From Paguma larvata (taxonomy: Eukaryota; Chordata; Mammalia; Carnivora; Viverridae): 64,000 nucleotides of DNA. A program made the translations under genes and the position numbers. The notes beneath the pieces are model-generated. The model was not told the DNA's origin, ran no database searches, and was given only the letters and a program-made list of their open reading frames with translations. Below, piece by piece: positions 20,290 to 31,655 of this stretch. The stretch is from positions 77,453,123-77,517,122 of the forward strand of contig CM057825.1 in NCBI GenBank assembly GCA_030068075.1. The letters run 5' to 3'. Numbering within the stretch: position 1 is the first letter of the stretch; every line of letters begins with the position of its first letter.

Positions 20290-21300
20290 TCCACCCAGAA
20301 TTTATACAGGCTTTTGTACTGAAATAAGTATCTTATGAATGTGTGTTCCTTGGTCCAGGAATTTTCTTTTTATAAAGTCTTCCCATTTGCCAATATCATA
20401 ATACTAATATTAATCTCTTACCCCTTTAGAATGTATCCTCATTTCCTACTTGTGTGATTTCCTTCAATGCAGGAAATCCTGGCAAGAGAAACTCAAATAA
20501 GTTATCCCTTTCTTTTGTATTCTTCTCATGCAAGTCGGTCAGCAATTGCTCCTGGCAGGAAGGTACTAAGCATGTTCCCTAAAAGTACCTGGGATGGTTC
20601 TTTCCATTTGCATAGTTCCTGACTGGGTTTCACCAGTGAGACAAAAATCCTTTGTGATTTAATTAGATAGTTGTAAAGATTTGCTGGGTTTGTCTACTCT
20701 TGTGTCTGGTTTTTGTCAACTATAGGAGGTCAATGGGGGGGGCAGATTCTCACTCCACCCATTAATGCTTGCGATATTAAAATATTTAACCAGTATAAAA
20801 TACTATATATATATAGAATATGTATGTGTGTTAAGACTGTCCTGTAGTTAACATATTTCTAGCAATACTGAGAAAAGCAATAGAAATATAATATGCTTCC
20901 TTTTGATTTTCTATGAAATTTAATCCTAGAAGAAATTAGTCTAATGAGTATTTTACTGATTCAGATATTACAAGAGTATGAACTTCAAGAATAGGGTCTT
21001 CTAGGGGTTGGGGGAGGGAAGAGGGGTATTGAATACAAAAATGGCTTTTTTGCTGTGGTGGGTAAAACCTACTTAAAATAATATGTGATATTAAGAAGGG
21101 AATAAAAAGACAAAATGTAAAAAGGGTAGCATTTTCAAGGGATGTGCGTGAATATTAGAACAGTTTGCTCTGCTGAAGATAGATGTTTATGGGTTAACTA
21201 TTTAAAGTTTATAAAAAATGTCACCAAAGTAAACAACTTACCCTCCTTTCTCCCTGGCAAGGTGCTTCTTAGACTGAAAACCCCACAATTTCCTTCTCCC
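20290..21300. other. Unassigned intergenic DNA
   Basis: Mostly unique-looking AT-rich sequence, with (AT) tract at 20810-20816 and no exon structure. Confidence 0.35.
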
Positions 21301-21309
21301 ATGCTGTAA

Positions 21310-21690
21310 GTGATCAAGCATTTTGGATACTATCTCTGTATCATCTCTTATATTTGCTTCCTCTTCTCCATTCTTTGTGTCACTACTGTAATTAGCTCAT
21401 ATCTGAGTTGCTGCAATATTTTCCTGACTTGCCTTCCTGGCTCCGCTCCACCCACCCCCATGCCCTCATCAGTTCATCTTATACGCCACTACCAGATAAT
21501 GTATCTAAAATGACTAGTAATATCTGGGAGGCTTGTACTATCTGGCTGGTGTTAATTGTCCTACCTTGAAATTTCATTGCAACAGTTAATCTTATGTTCT
21601 TTCTTATCTATTTACACCGTGTGTTTTCTGATAGGTATGGCCTCCTCATGCTCATTAAAGATTAGTATTGCATCATATGTTAACTAATAT
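21310..21690 (+). repeat. L2 fragment
   Basis: The sequence 'tgagttgctgcaatattttcctgacttgccttcctgg' and flanking stretches match an L2 block in sense direction. The 67-codon frame 21310-21513 lies in it. Confidence 0.6.
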
Positions 21691-21738
21691 TTTTTTTTAA
21701 TGTCTAATTTTCAAATGAGAAAATGTCTTTTCCTTTTT

Positions 21739-21919
21739 GTTTTAAGTTTATTTATTTTGAGAGAATGAGAGAAAGAGAGCATGAGCAAGGGAGGGATAGA
21801 GAGAGGGGGAGACAGAATCCCAAGCTGTCAGCACAGAGCCCAACATGGGGCTCGATCCCATGAACTGTGAGATCATGACCTGAGCCAAAAACCAGTGTTA
21901 GATGCTCAGCTGATTGAGC
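21739..21919 (-). mobile_element. SINEC, antisense, head truncated
   Basis: Flanked by TCTTTTCCTTTTTG and CTCTTTTCCTTTTTTC, a plausible target-site duplication. The head lacks the final CCACCCAGGCGCCCC. Confidence 0.85.
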
Positions 21920-21959
21920 CTCTTTTCCTTTTTTCTAAAGCTAGTAAGCATCACTTACT

Positions 21960-22200
21960 CCTGGGCGGCACTGTGGGTGGGAAGAACACTGCTTATGTGG
22001 CAGTCATACAGCAAGAGATTGAGAGCATGGGTTTTGCAGTTCGATAGATCTAAGGTTAAATTTTAGGAACACTACTTGCTGACTTGTAACTTTGGGCCTT
22101 CAGTTTCCACATCTATAAAAAGGGAATAAAAACCCTATGACCTTACAAGATTTTGTGATGATAAGATGAGGTCCTTAGCCTGGGGCTTGGCTCTTTGTAG
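21960..22200 (+). repeat. MIR element
   Basis: 'gagattgagagcatgggttttgcagttcgatagatctaaggttaaattttagg', 'cttgctgacttgtaactttgggccttcagtttccacatctataaaaagggaataa' and 'tgtgatgataagatgag' follow the MIR consensus order. Confidence 0.75.
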
Positions 22201-22862
22201 CAAATGGGAGCCATTCCCTGTCAGTCTTAGGAGAGAAGGTGTCACAGTTCAGAGTAGCTACAGTAAGATGATTTGAACAGTATTCTTTACAATTTGCTTT
22301 TGCTTCAGGCCTTTATTAACAATAGGAGGAGCATGGTAAGGAAGATACTGCTTGATGTTACAAAACCTCTCTCCTAAAAGAGAATGCCCCCTGCAGTGGT
22401 CTCCGCATGTGTACAGAAGTTGAACTGAGCAGGGTTCATTGTTTCACTGCATAATTTTGGGAGGGAATATCAGAATTCTGTCTTGATGATTTTTTACATC
22501 TGGGGGAAGAGGGAGTGATTTTTGTCCAGGCTATGACAATAGGTGACTCTACTCTTGATCCCCAACAGGCTGAGCTCTGTGTTAAGCTCAAGTGTTAAGA
22601 GACACTTGAGTTTGTAGCTTTGTGCCTTCAGGGTGACTTAGACTGAGATTAGATTCTTGTAGGTTTCAGCTTCCACTCGATTTTTTTTTTTCCTGGGGTA
22701 GGGGGACCAGGGTGGGTTGGGATGTACTTCTGCCCATAGCTGTATGTCATAAACCATGCCACACAAGAAATTGCTTTAAACCCTTTTAACTATTCTATCA
22801 CATTGGGGTATATGGTAAGATTATACTAGTTTTAAATATTTAAATGAATGACTTCTATCATT

Positions 22863-23005
22863 GTTTTTTAAAGTTTATTTTGAGAGAGAGAGAAAGTGTG
22901 AGTGGGGAAGGGTAAGAGAGAGAGAGGGGGAGAGAGAGAATCCCAAGCAGGCCCTGCACTGTCAGCACAGAGCCCAATGCAGGGTTCGAACTCCTGAACT
23001 GTGAG
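22863..23005 (-). mobile_element. SINEC, antisense, 5' part missing
   Basis: Tail, GAGA middle and a tRNA-region stretch GCAGGGTTCGAACTCCTGAAC; it stops before the usual head end and is followed by unrelated sequence. Confidence 0.8.
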
Positions 23006-23157
23006 TCCTGGGATCCTCTCTCTAATTCTAAAAGCCCCAGGAATACTTACTCAGCAGAGAGGTCAGGACTGAGAGAAAGAAATCTGGTAAGCCCGCTCAG
23101 TTTGCCATGGAAACCCATCCTGATTAACAAGTTGCCTCTAGTGGTGTCATTTCGGTG

Positions 23158-23838
23158 TGTCACCCCAAATAAAGAGGTAAACTGAGACCAGCACAAATGA
23201 CCAGAAATTGAGTTTATTCGGGAAAAATGGAGGAATTGCAATTTGGGAAACGCCCGCTGAACGTGGCTGCAGGCTAGTCCCTTGTGGATTTGGGTGGGCT
23301 GTATTTATGGGCAAGGAGTGCGAAAAGGAGGAAGTCCCGCCAGAGCAGCATGCGTATGGACTTGAGAATGGGAGAAATTTTTCGTGGCCGTTCATTGGTC
23401 AGGGAAAAGTCTTGGTCTCCTGTAATCAGGCATTGGCGGGAAATCAGTTTCACTTCAGTTCTGTTTCCCTGAGGGCGCATGCGTGAGATTCATCCTTTCG
23501 TATCCTCGGGTTCCATTTTAAATAGAAACCCTTTGACCTGCGGGGTCTGTATCCTCCAGGCGCTGGAGCCCTGGGAGTGTCGCCAATCTGGTATAGTCAT
23601 TTCTGGAGGTGAAGAAGGAAGACTCTCTGCCCGGGGTTGTACTCAGCGGTGCTTATGCCAAGGTAGGTCAGTCCCTAGGGATGCACCTCTGAGCGACAGA
23701 GGTCTCTCCTCACAGAATACAGTCGGTTGTCTTTATTTGACGGATTCTGGGTTTGTGAATTCACCCGCTCGATAAAATTTATTTGTAGCCCCATTCTCAG
23801 ACGTGCGCAAAAGCTCAAAAAATTTGAGCGGCGTGACA
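23158..23838 (-). repeat. CpG-rich solo-type LTR (681 bp), antisense
   Basis: The + strand begins TGTCACCCC and ends GGCGTGACA, the inverted TGTCAC/GTGACA termini typical of LTRs. Read on the - strand it contains 'ttgcaattcctccatttttcccgaataaactcaatt', a normal R/U5-type polyadenylation region, and an upstream AATAAA near 23760. It has unusually many CpG dinucleotides for this neighbourhood. I see no matching 4-6 bp duplication at the ends, and no gag/pol/env beside it. It may be a solo LTR or an LTR left after a rearrangement. Short open frames across it are not genes. Confidence 0.6.
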
Positions 23839-23889
23839 AGCATGTTCCCAACTTGTTCCCAAGCATGTTCTGGAATAGGGGGTGACACT

Positions 23890-24355
23890 TCTTATTTCAG
23901 CGCTCTTGCTGTAAACAGGTGTCCTTTTTTTGGTGTTCGGTGCCATTTTTTTTTCACATTTCTGTGCGTTTTCGGTGATTTTGCTGTTGGGCGAGGCCCC
24001 GGGTGCAGGGGTGAAGTCCTGTTGGGCGTGTCTAAGTGCGCAAGGCTGCGCCGCGCTTTAACCGAGAAAATACCGCGCTGATAAACATTCGGGCGTGAGT
24101 TCTGGTGCTGTTGGCCGTGAATTCAGTGTTAATGAATCAGCCGTAGACATTAAATAATGCTTTTTTAAGCGGAAACCCACATAAAACAAGGTTATGTATT
24201 GAGAGGTTGAGGAAAATATGAGCAGAGGCTTGCGGGGAATCTAGTCCTGTTATTTCCGCTCAGGGTGATGACTCCCTGTTGCTAACTAATCGGTGTTCGC
24301 AGGGACTTTGTGAGACGTAACCACTATGAGTAACGAGAATTGACCGTAGATACAG
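23890..24355 (+). mobile_element. Tigger/pogo-type DNA transposon relic
   Basis: The sequence 'gctgttggccgtgaattcagtgttaatgaatcagcc' reads in one frame as GAVGREFSVNESAVDIK, close to the helix-turn-helix segment of the Tigger-like transposase, which I recall as ...YSAVGREFNVNESTI.... It is preceded by EKIP (EKIRVLDK in the consensus) in a second frame, so there is at least one indel, and in-frame stops follow. The end 'aacgagaattgaccgTA' matches a Tigger 3' terminus before a TA target. Dead transposon. Confidence 0.65.
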
Positions 24356-24413
24356 CCATCGCTCTCAGATATGCCCATGATGCCAGGAAGGAGGAGTCAG
24401 AGATTGTCTTTCC

Positions 24414-24616
24414 GGAGGCGCCGGGGTGGCTCGCTCCATTAATGGTCTCTTGGTTTCGGCTCAGGTCATGATCTCACTGTTGGTGAGTTCGAGCCCCAAA
24501 CGCGGCTCCGCATTGACAACGCGGAGCCTGCTTGAGATTCTCTCTCTCCCCGCCTCTGCCCCTCTCCTGCCTTCTCTTTCTCTCTCAAAATAAATAAATA
24601 AACATTAAGAAAAGAA
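24414..24616 (+). mobile_element. SINEC (diverged head)
   Basis: Bounded by ATTGTCTTTCC (24403-24413) and ATTGCCCTTCC (24617-24627). Head reads GGAGGCGCCGGGGTGGCTCG. Confidence 0.9.
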
Positions 24617-24627
24617 ATTGCCCTTCC

Positions 24628-25606
24628 CTGAGATCTGGAAGGACCAGGCTGCCTAGTTTCCAATGCCCTGTTCCTCTTGCTCTTCTCCAGGGGTCTCTAT
24701 CACTGCCACTAGCTGGAGTAGGGCGGTGGGGGTATAGCGTGGGAGCGGGGTGTAATCCAGGGATGTGATGGTGCAGCTCAGCCTTGCCTCTCTGATGCAG
24801 CCTTCCACCAGCCCCACTCCTGTGGTGTCTCCTTTGGCCCCAGATACCCGGAACATTCCTCATTCTGGCTTCAGAATGATTTGTAGTGGGAATATCTACT
24901 GTCTAGCTCTTATCCCTCCAACATATAATTGCAAAAATAAAACAGTCTGACACTGGTACATTTCTTAAGACCTGAGCTGTCCAGTTGTAGCCAAGGTCAC
25001 TCCGATAGAGAGTGATATGAACACTAAAAACAGTTCTCTGTAGGTCCTGTTTATATCGTTCCTAGAATAAAACCGGAGACTTCATTGGGGAATGAGGAGT
25101 AAATCAACACTGACCACACAGGTTTGAGTAGGGCTGGAGATTAAATTCATGTGTAATCAAAGTATATTGGATTTTGTTGTTGAACTTTAGCGTTCAGTGA
25201 AAAATTCACAGGTGGCAATGTGTTTCTAAATTTGGTACTTTTAACACAGCCGAAAAGATTTGTCACATTTAAAAGAGACCAGTTTTAAATAACTAAGTTA
25301 CCGCTACTCTGAGAATTTCTGTATGAGGGACTTAGGGGGATGTTCACCCACTATTTAAGAGATGAGGTTCAATTTATTCCCTGCCTCCTTTTCACTTTGA
25401 TTCAGCTTTATTTGTTTCAGGAGTGCATTTTTTAAAATGGCCTGTGACACAATAAGGATTTTTGAACATAAATTACAAAAATATCTTTAAAGCTTAACAT
25501 TTTTGGAGGAAATGCATGCATATTAATATACTCATAGACGTGAAAATTATTCAAGGCAAATAAGTCTTACTTAGGTATATTTTTTCTTGCCCCTGGTTTC
25601 TTTTTT
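24628..25606. other. Unassigned intergenic DNA
   Basis: No recognised genes. The antisense open frames 24585-24863 and 24653-24856 fall here or over the SINEC end and show no family resemblance. Confidence 0.3.
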
Positions 25607-25620
25607 AAAATACCAGTCTA

Positions 25621-25827
25621 GGGGCCCCTGGGTGGCTCAGTTGGTTGAGTGACCAACTTCGGCTTAGATCATGATCTCGCGGTCTGTGAGTTCGAGCCCC
25701 GGGTCAGGCTCTGTGCTGACAGCTCAGAGCCGGGAGCCTGCTTCAGATTCTGTGTCTCCCTCGCTCTCTGCCCCTCCCCCACTCATGCTCTGACTCTCTC
25801 TGTCTCAAAAATAAATAATCACTAAAA
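25621..25827 (+). mobile_element. SINEC
   Basis: Target-site duplication AAAATACCAGTCTA at 25607-25620 and 25828-25841, perfectly conserved, so a comparatively recent insertion. Confidence 0.95.
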
Positions 25828-25841
25828 AAAATACCAGTCTA

Positions 25842-27240
25842 ACACTTTGTATAATCAATTATTATTTTCAAATATACTAATTTAATATATGTTGGTCATA
25901 TATAATAGTGTCTGTGCCCCCTTTTTCTTGCTACCTGGTGCTACGTCCTAGTCTTAAGAATTTCTGTAATCTGTATATATGTTTTCCTTTCATTTTGTCT
26001 CTCTCTTCTGTTCTATCATTCATCCTTCTATGCAATAACGAAAGCAACTATGAGACGTCAAATTGCTCTTAGAGAAATCCCTGGCTACCCCCAAGATAGA
26101 GTACTGAATGATATGTAACAGTAGCAGTTTGAAATAAAGAGGCTGTTAAAACAATGGGGATATCTTGGAAACAGCAGCAAGACATTCTGGAGTAAATGAC
26201 GGTAATGCTACTTTGAGTGATGGACAATGACATCCTCCATGATAGAAAATATCATGAGGAACTGACTCTCTACTTGGCATTCAATAACTGTTACGTTTCA
26301 TTATTAAAAGGGAGAAAATAGTTCCCCTTTTACTGTTGAATAGTATGTTGTAAGAAATACGTGGCTGCAAGGTTATAGTATGGAACTATTTACATCAGGA
26401 TTATTTTTCTGTTTCTTACTTGGTTTGAGTTCCGAGACAGCTGCTCTCTGAAAAAGCACTAGAGGGAGCCAGACCCCTTTCTGATGAATTCTTCTTTGTC
26501 TTCGAGCTGGATTGAGCAGAACCTTTGCCCACATAGAGATCAGCTTGTAAACTTGTGGATTTAGTGCTCATCTCAGTCCACAGACGTGATTATGTGTGTG
26601 CCTGAAATTTAAAAACCACAGATTTTAAAGAGTCAACGGTAAGGTATTAAGGGCCTTATGAGACGTATTATCTAAATACAATCTATGGACCTTGTTTGGA
26701 TCCTGATTCAAACAAACCAGCATTAAAAAGATGTTTGTGGGACACCTAGGGAGATTTGAACAGCCACTAAATATTATATTATGGAACTGTTGTTAATTTT
26801 ATTAGGTGTGATGATGGTATCTTGGTAATGCTAAAAAACCTCCTTTTAAATGCCATTAAAGATACACCTGGAAGAATTTTGTATGAAATTGTATGGTGCC
26901 TATAATTCATTATAAATTATTCTACAATAAAACAAGTGCATATATCTGTCTGTGTTAATAGATGAAACAATATTGACAACATCTTGATAATTGCTGGCAC
27001 TGAGGTTCATTATACTACTTGTTCTACTTTTGTGAGTGTTTGAAATTTCCCATCAAAAGTAAAATAAAAGCAAAAACAACCCCCCCCCCCCAGAAAAACA
27101 CAGATAATATTTTCTTATATTTATACTTATGGTCTAGTTACGGATCATTTATGGTTAATGTGTGTTTCTTAGATTACAAAGTCAGCTATACAAGAAAATA
27201 TCTTTTCCCCTCAAGCGTAGCAGAATATACCACTCCAGAC
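25842..27240. other. Unassigned DNA with an old repeat at 26690-27065
   Basis: Mostly unique-looking. The stretch from about 26690 carries an 'gggttcatta-tac-tac..tctacttttgt' block seen near the ends of an old mammalian interspersed repeat, but I cannot name it. A C run lies at 27080-27090. A CTCF-like motif is at 26455-26474. Confidence 0.35.
26455..26474 (+). promoter_or_regulatory. CTCF-like motif, forward orientation
   Basis: AGCACTAGAGGGAGCCAG fits the CTCF core (CCACTAGRGGGMGC-like) on the + strand, in sequence where I recognise no repeat. Only the motif is visible; binding is not shown. Confidence 0.5.
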
Positions 27241-27244
27241 TATC

Positions 27245-27812
27245 ACTGTTGAAGTTCAGGAGTTTCCACCCCAAATATGCTAGTATGGTATATTGATTAT
27301 TTTGAGCTGAAGGTACCCTAAACACACCAAGTGCACAGAGAGGCTTTCTCTGAACTCCACTCTCTGCCTAAAGATACGATTTCCAAAAGAAGTCCAATTG
27401 TCATAAATCCCCTCCCTGGGAGTTTTATCAGCCAGGGAAGATTGACTCTTGTCACAAGAGAGAGGACTAGAAGTTGTCACCGTACCCAGATGGACTTTGT
27501 CATAAACTATCATCATACCTCCTATCTACTCTTCTAAGGACTCCCTTATCTTTCCTAAAAATAATTTACTTTCCCCTGAAATGTCTACATGTCCCCTCTT
27601 CTTTCCCGATTAATATGGTGCTTAATCCTTTATTCTAAGCCACCTTTAGGAGTTACTTATTTTTTTCTTGGTGTTGTCCATATATATCATGTTAATAAAC
27701 TTCTATTTGTTTTTCTCTTGTTAATCTGTCTTTTATTACAGGAGTCCCAGCCAAGATATCAGAAGGATGGGTGGAAAATGAATTTTCTTCCCCTATGCTC
27801 CCTCCCCATAAC
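27245..27812 (+). repeat. ERVL-type LTR
   Basis: Starts near 'caccccaaatatgctagtatggtatattgattattttgagctgaagg', later 'gttaataaacttctatttg' (polyadenylation area) and ends 'gtcccagccaagatatcagaaggatgggtggaaaatgaattttcttccc'. Same family as 1590-2110. Following sequence (27813 onward) could include internal viral remnants, but no gene is readable. Confidence 0.65.
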
Positions 27813-28708
27813 TTAATTTATATTTTGAGTTTCTATTCTAGTAGATATCAGAAAATAAATAACATTTAATTCAGGGTAATCTCATGTCACACTAAGTAAA
27901 AAATTTAATTCACAATAAACTTAGTCCATTATGGATTTTACCACCCCCATCGGCACAGCAGGGTCTAAATCTAGTAATGAAAGCCAGGTAGTGGTGGCGA
28001 GGTGGGAAATGGTTCTTGGTTGTCATCTCTGTAGTCAGAAGTCTAGAAGGTCAACTTTGATCTTCTCTCCTGTCAGTTTGTCTGGCAAATGACACCCGTC
28101 ATGCATCTGCAAGGCCCCTCTTCAGTATTGCCAAACTTCTATTGGAGTGGGGGAGACATCCAGAGGTTTTCTTATCCTACTCTGGCTTTTTCAGCCCTGC
28201 CTGCTTAGCCGTTTCTACTACCTGTATGCCCCATTTGTCATGGAAGGCCCTGGAGGATTTCTGTAGGACTCTTGCCACTTCCCTAGACTGTATTTGGGGA
28301 CAAAGACATGGATATCTTCTGCTTTCAAATTCCTTTACAAATCTGGGGGCTCCGAGATATACTCAGAAGAGAGGGACATACACGGGTCACCTTCTTAAGG
28401 AAATATCCCAATATCCAAAACATCTCTTCTTGAAGCCTGCCGTGTCTCTGATCTGGTGGGTCTTCTATAATGATTGCTCATGGCATAAACATGCCCAAAG
28501 TCCAGAACTCTGGATGCAGAGAAGGGTCGGGGTTAACAGGAATTTTGAAGAAACATTTTAATCAATTAGTATAATAAAATGTTATCCTGTTGAATAATTT
28601 AAATTTAAAACTTCCATCACTTGCTTTTCATACAAAAATAAACTAGGGAAACAGTAGGTAATAAATGGTGGTCAAGAATGTGGGTTCTAGGCTTCGATAG
28701 ACAAGTGG
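27813..28708. other. Unassigned region with a 139-codon open frame (28142-28561)
   Basis: The frame starting at 28142 has no resemblance I recognise and uses a typical non-coding composition. It follows the ERVL LTR, so it could be internal retroviral debris. I do not call it a gene. Confidence 0.3.
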
Positions 28709-28902
28709 TTTTTTTTTTTTTAAATAAATATTTATTCATTTTTGAGAGATAGAGCATGAGCAGGGGAGGGGCAGAGAGAGAGGGGGACGGAGGATCTGAA
28801 GTGGGCTCTGCCCTGACAGGAGAGAGCCCGGTGTGGGACTGGAACTCATGAACCATGAGATCATGACCTGAGATGAAGTTGGACACTCAATCAACTGAGC
28901 CC
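28709..28902 (-). mobile_element. SINEC, antisense, head incomplete
   Basis: T-rich start, GAGA middle and head ending CAACTGAGCCC without the final CACCCAGGCGCC. Confidence 0.85.
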
Positions 28903-29420
28903 ATTTGCAATTTTTCCCACTGGTTGTTAAACCCTCCCCCTAGGACTTCCCAAGGTATTAGGTCAGGTCTCACGGGACCTCATGGGCATTTGGGTGCAGC
29001 TCCAGGAAACTGAAACTACTACAACCTAGAACAAATTGTCTCTCTGGTATTCACTTTTAGCTGTACAAAGCCTAAAGTCTTATGGTATTTTGAAAAACAG
29101 CTGCTTAGTTTTCATTCCCAATGTGGCCCATCCTTTACAAACTGTCAGTGGAAAGGAAGCAGATGAAAGAAGGAATTCCAAGAGTATACTATCACCATGG
29201 CCTCGTGAAACAGGGGGAAAGAAACCAAACGATTTATAGTGGACAAGCTTCCAGATCTGAGCAAGACCTTCTGCTCAGAGTAGAAAGAAAATCCAAATAA
29301 ATGCCTTGTCTTTCTCCTGCACTATAAGAAAAAGCAAAGTTACTTTACTGAGTTTTTTTTTCTTTCTTTTGTTTTCTGCCCCCCATTATGGCTTTGGTGT
29401 TCTGAATAGGAGAAAAATAA
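28903..29420. other. Unassigned intergenic DNA
   Basis: No recognised repeat or coding region; contains a T-rich patch at 29351-29375 before the MaLR. Confidence 0.35.
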
Positions 29421-31655
29421 AATAGCGTATTCACAAGTTTTGGGGATTAGGATATAGACATCTTTCAGGTCAATTTTTCTACCTAACATAGTCTGTCCTT
29501 CGTGTCATGAAGATTTCTTCTGTCCAGATGTAAAATACATTCTTCCCCATCTCAACATCTCAAAGTGTCAACCTATTATAGCATTAACTCAAAGTCCCAA
29601 ATCTCATTAGCTCAAAAGTCTCACTTCTCACCAGGTGTGAGTGAAGCCCCGGGTAATCCTGAAGCACAATTAATTTCCATCTGTGAACCCGTGGAACTCA
29701 AGAAACAAGTTACCAGATCCCCAAAATAATGGTGGGATACGCATACAATAACACAGATAGACATTCAAGTTCAAAAGGGGAGAAAACGGAGTGAAGAAGT
29801 CACCAGTCACAAGCAACTTCAAAATCCAGCTGGGAAAACATTAGGTTTCAAGGCTGGGAACGAACCTCTGTGGTTTGCAGCTTCACCCTCTGGGCCCGAG
29901 ACTATGCCCTTTGTCATTCTTCCTGCTCATGAAGGAGCAGGTGTTTGCAGTTGAATAGGTTTGTCAGTCTGTTTCCTGCTTGCAGAATCTTGGGAGTCTG
30001 ACAACTTTCGTTTAATCTTCTCTGTCCCCTTTAGTCCAGGCTGGCAGTGTTTTTACTACTTTAATATTCTCAAGAATCTTGTGGATCTCCTGTGTATGTC
30101 ATGGGGATTTACTCCATTAGATAAGAAGCTCTCTGCAGAGATTTCTGGGATAACCCAATCTCCGGTCTTCAATTCCTGACTTCTGAGATAGTTGAGAGGA
30201 TCCATGAGTTTCATGCCTAATCCCTGCAAAGAACTCTCTGGGACTGAGCGCTCTTAACTTTTTGATCCCTCTGAAGGTCGTTTATCTACACCCTCAGCTT
30301 TTTCTCTAGAGCATGATTTCCTAGAAGCAAATCTCCTAATTTTAGTGTCTTTTGAGATATGGATAGGTTTAGAGTTTTTCAAATCATCTAGTCCTAATTT
30401 CTTTCTGGCTGAATGATTCTTCCTACAATCTGTCTCTTCCCTCTAGTATTTTACTATAAGTAGTGTGAAGAAACCAGGTCACACTTTCAACACTTTGCTT
30501 GGAAGTATCAGCTTTATATCCAAGTTGTGATTTGTAAGTTTGCTTTCCATATATCTGCAGGATATGACTCATCTACACTTTCTTTGTCACTATACAACAA
30601 GGACCACTTTCTTCTAGTTTTCAATGACATGTTCCCAATTTGTGCCTGAGTTCTCATTAGTGGCACTTTTAATGTTCCTATTTCTACCAACAGTTTCTTT
30701 GTGACAACTTAGGTATTGTCTGAGACCATATATATGTTTTCTGTACTTGGCTGTCCTCCTTCTGAGTCTTCCCTTGTGGAATCATTAACATTTATATTTC
30801 TATAAACAGTCTGTAGGAGCTCCAGGCTTTTCTGTCTTCCAAACTCTGTCTTTCCATAAGTCTTCCAAACTCTTTCCATTGCCCAATTCCAAAGCCACTA
30901 ACACTTTTTTATTTTTTGACAGCTGCATCTGACTTCCAGGTACAAAAATTGCATTCATTTCTTCTTGTAACAAATTGCTAACACTGTGTTTATTGTTAAA
31001 ACAATACTTATTGGGGCACCTGCGTGGCTCAGTCGGTTGAGCATCCGACTTCAGCTCAGGTCATGATCTTGCGGTCCATGAGTTCAAGCCCCGCGTCGGG
31101 CTCTGTGCTGACAGCTCAGAGCCTGGAGCCTGCTTCGGATTCTGTGTCTCCCTCTCTCTCTGCTCTTCCTACTCATGCTGTGTCTCTCTCTGTCTCAAAA
31201 ATAAACATTAAAAAAAATAAAAAAAAACCCCAATGCTTATTATCTTACACTTCTGGAGGTGAGTGTAAAATAGATCTCATGAGGCTAAAATCAAGGATCA
31301 GCAGGGTTGCATTTTTTCTGTGCTCTAGGAGAGACTATATTCCTTAATTTTTCCAACTTCTAAAGGCTTTCCATACACCTTAGTTTTTAACTCCCTTCCA
31401 GCAACCACGTTGCTCTAACCTCGGTTTCCACCGTCACATCTTCTGTGACTGACTCTCCTGTCTCCTTCATTCACTTATAAGGATCTTACGATCACTTTGG
31501 TCCCACCTATACAATCCATGATAATCTCTCCACCTCAAATCCTTATCTTAATCACATCTGGAATGTTCCTTTTGCCATGTAAGGTACTTACACATTCCGA
31601 GGACTAGAACATGGACATCTTTTGGGGACTATTATTTTGTTTATCATAGTATCTT
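29420..31655 (-). repeat. Degenerate MaLR/ERVL provirus, antisense
   Basis: Read on the - strand: a 5' LTR of MLT1 type (about 31655-30960, the + strand containing 'gttaaaacaatacttatt...cttattatcttacacttctggagg' and 'acatggacatcttttggggactattattttg'), internal non-coding sequence (about 30950-29490, with degraded gag-like region not readable), and the start of the 3' LTR (about 29490-29420, 'ggggattaggatatagacatc'). The right LTR is interrupted by a SINEC at 31013-31230. No intact viral gene. I did not attempt any reconstruction. Confidence 0.65.
31013..31230 (+). mobile_element. SINEC within the MLT1 LTR
   Basis: Target site CAATACTTATT (31002-31012) and CAATGCTTATT (31231-31241). The SINEC thus post-dates the LTR. 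Confidence 0.93.
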
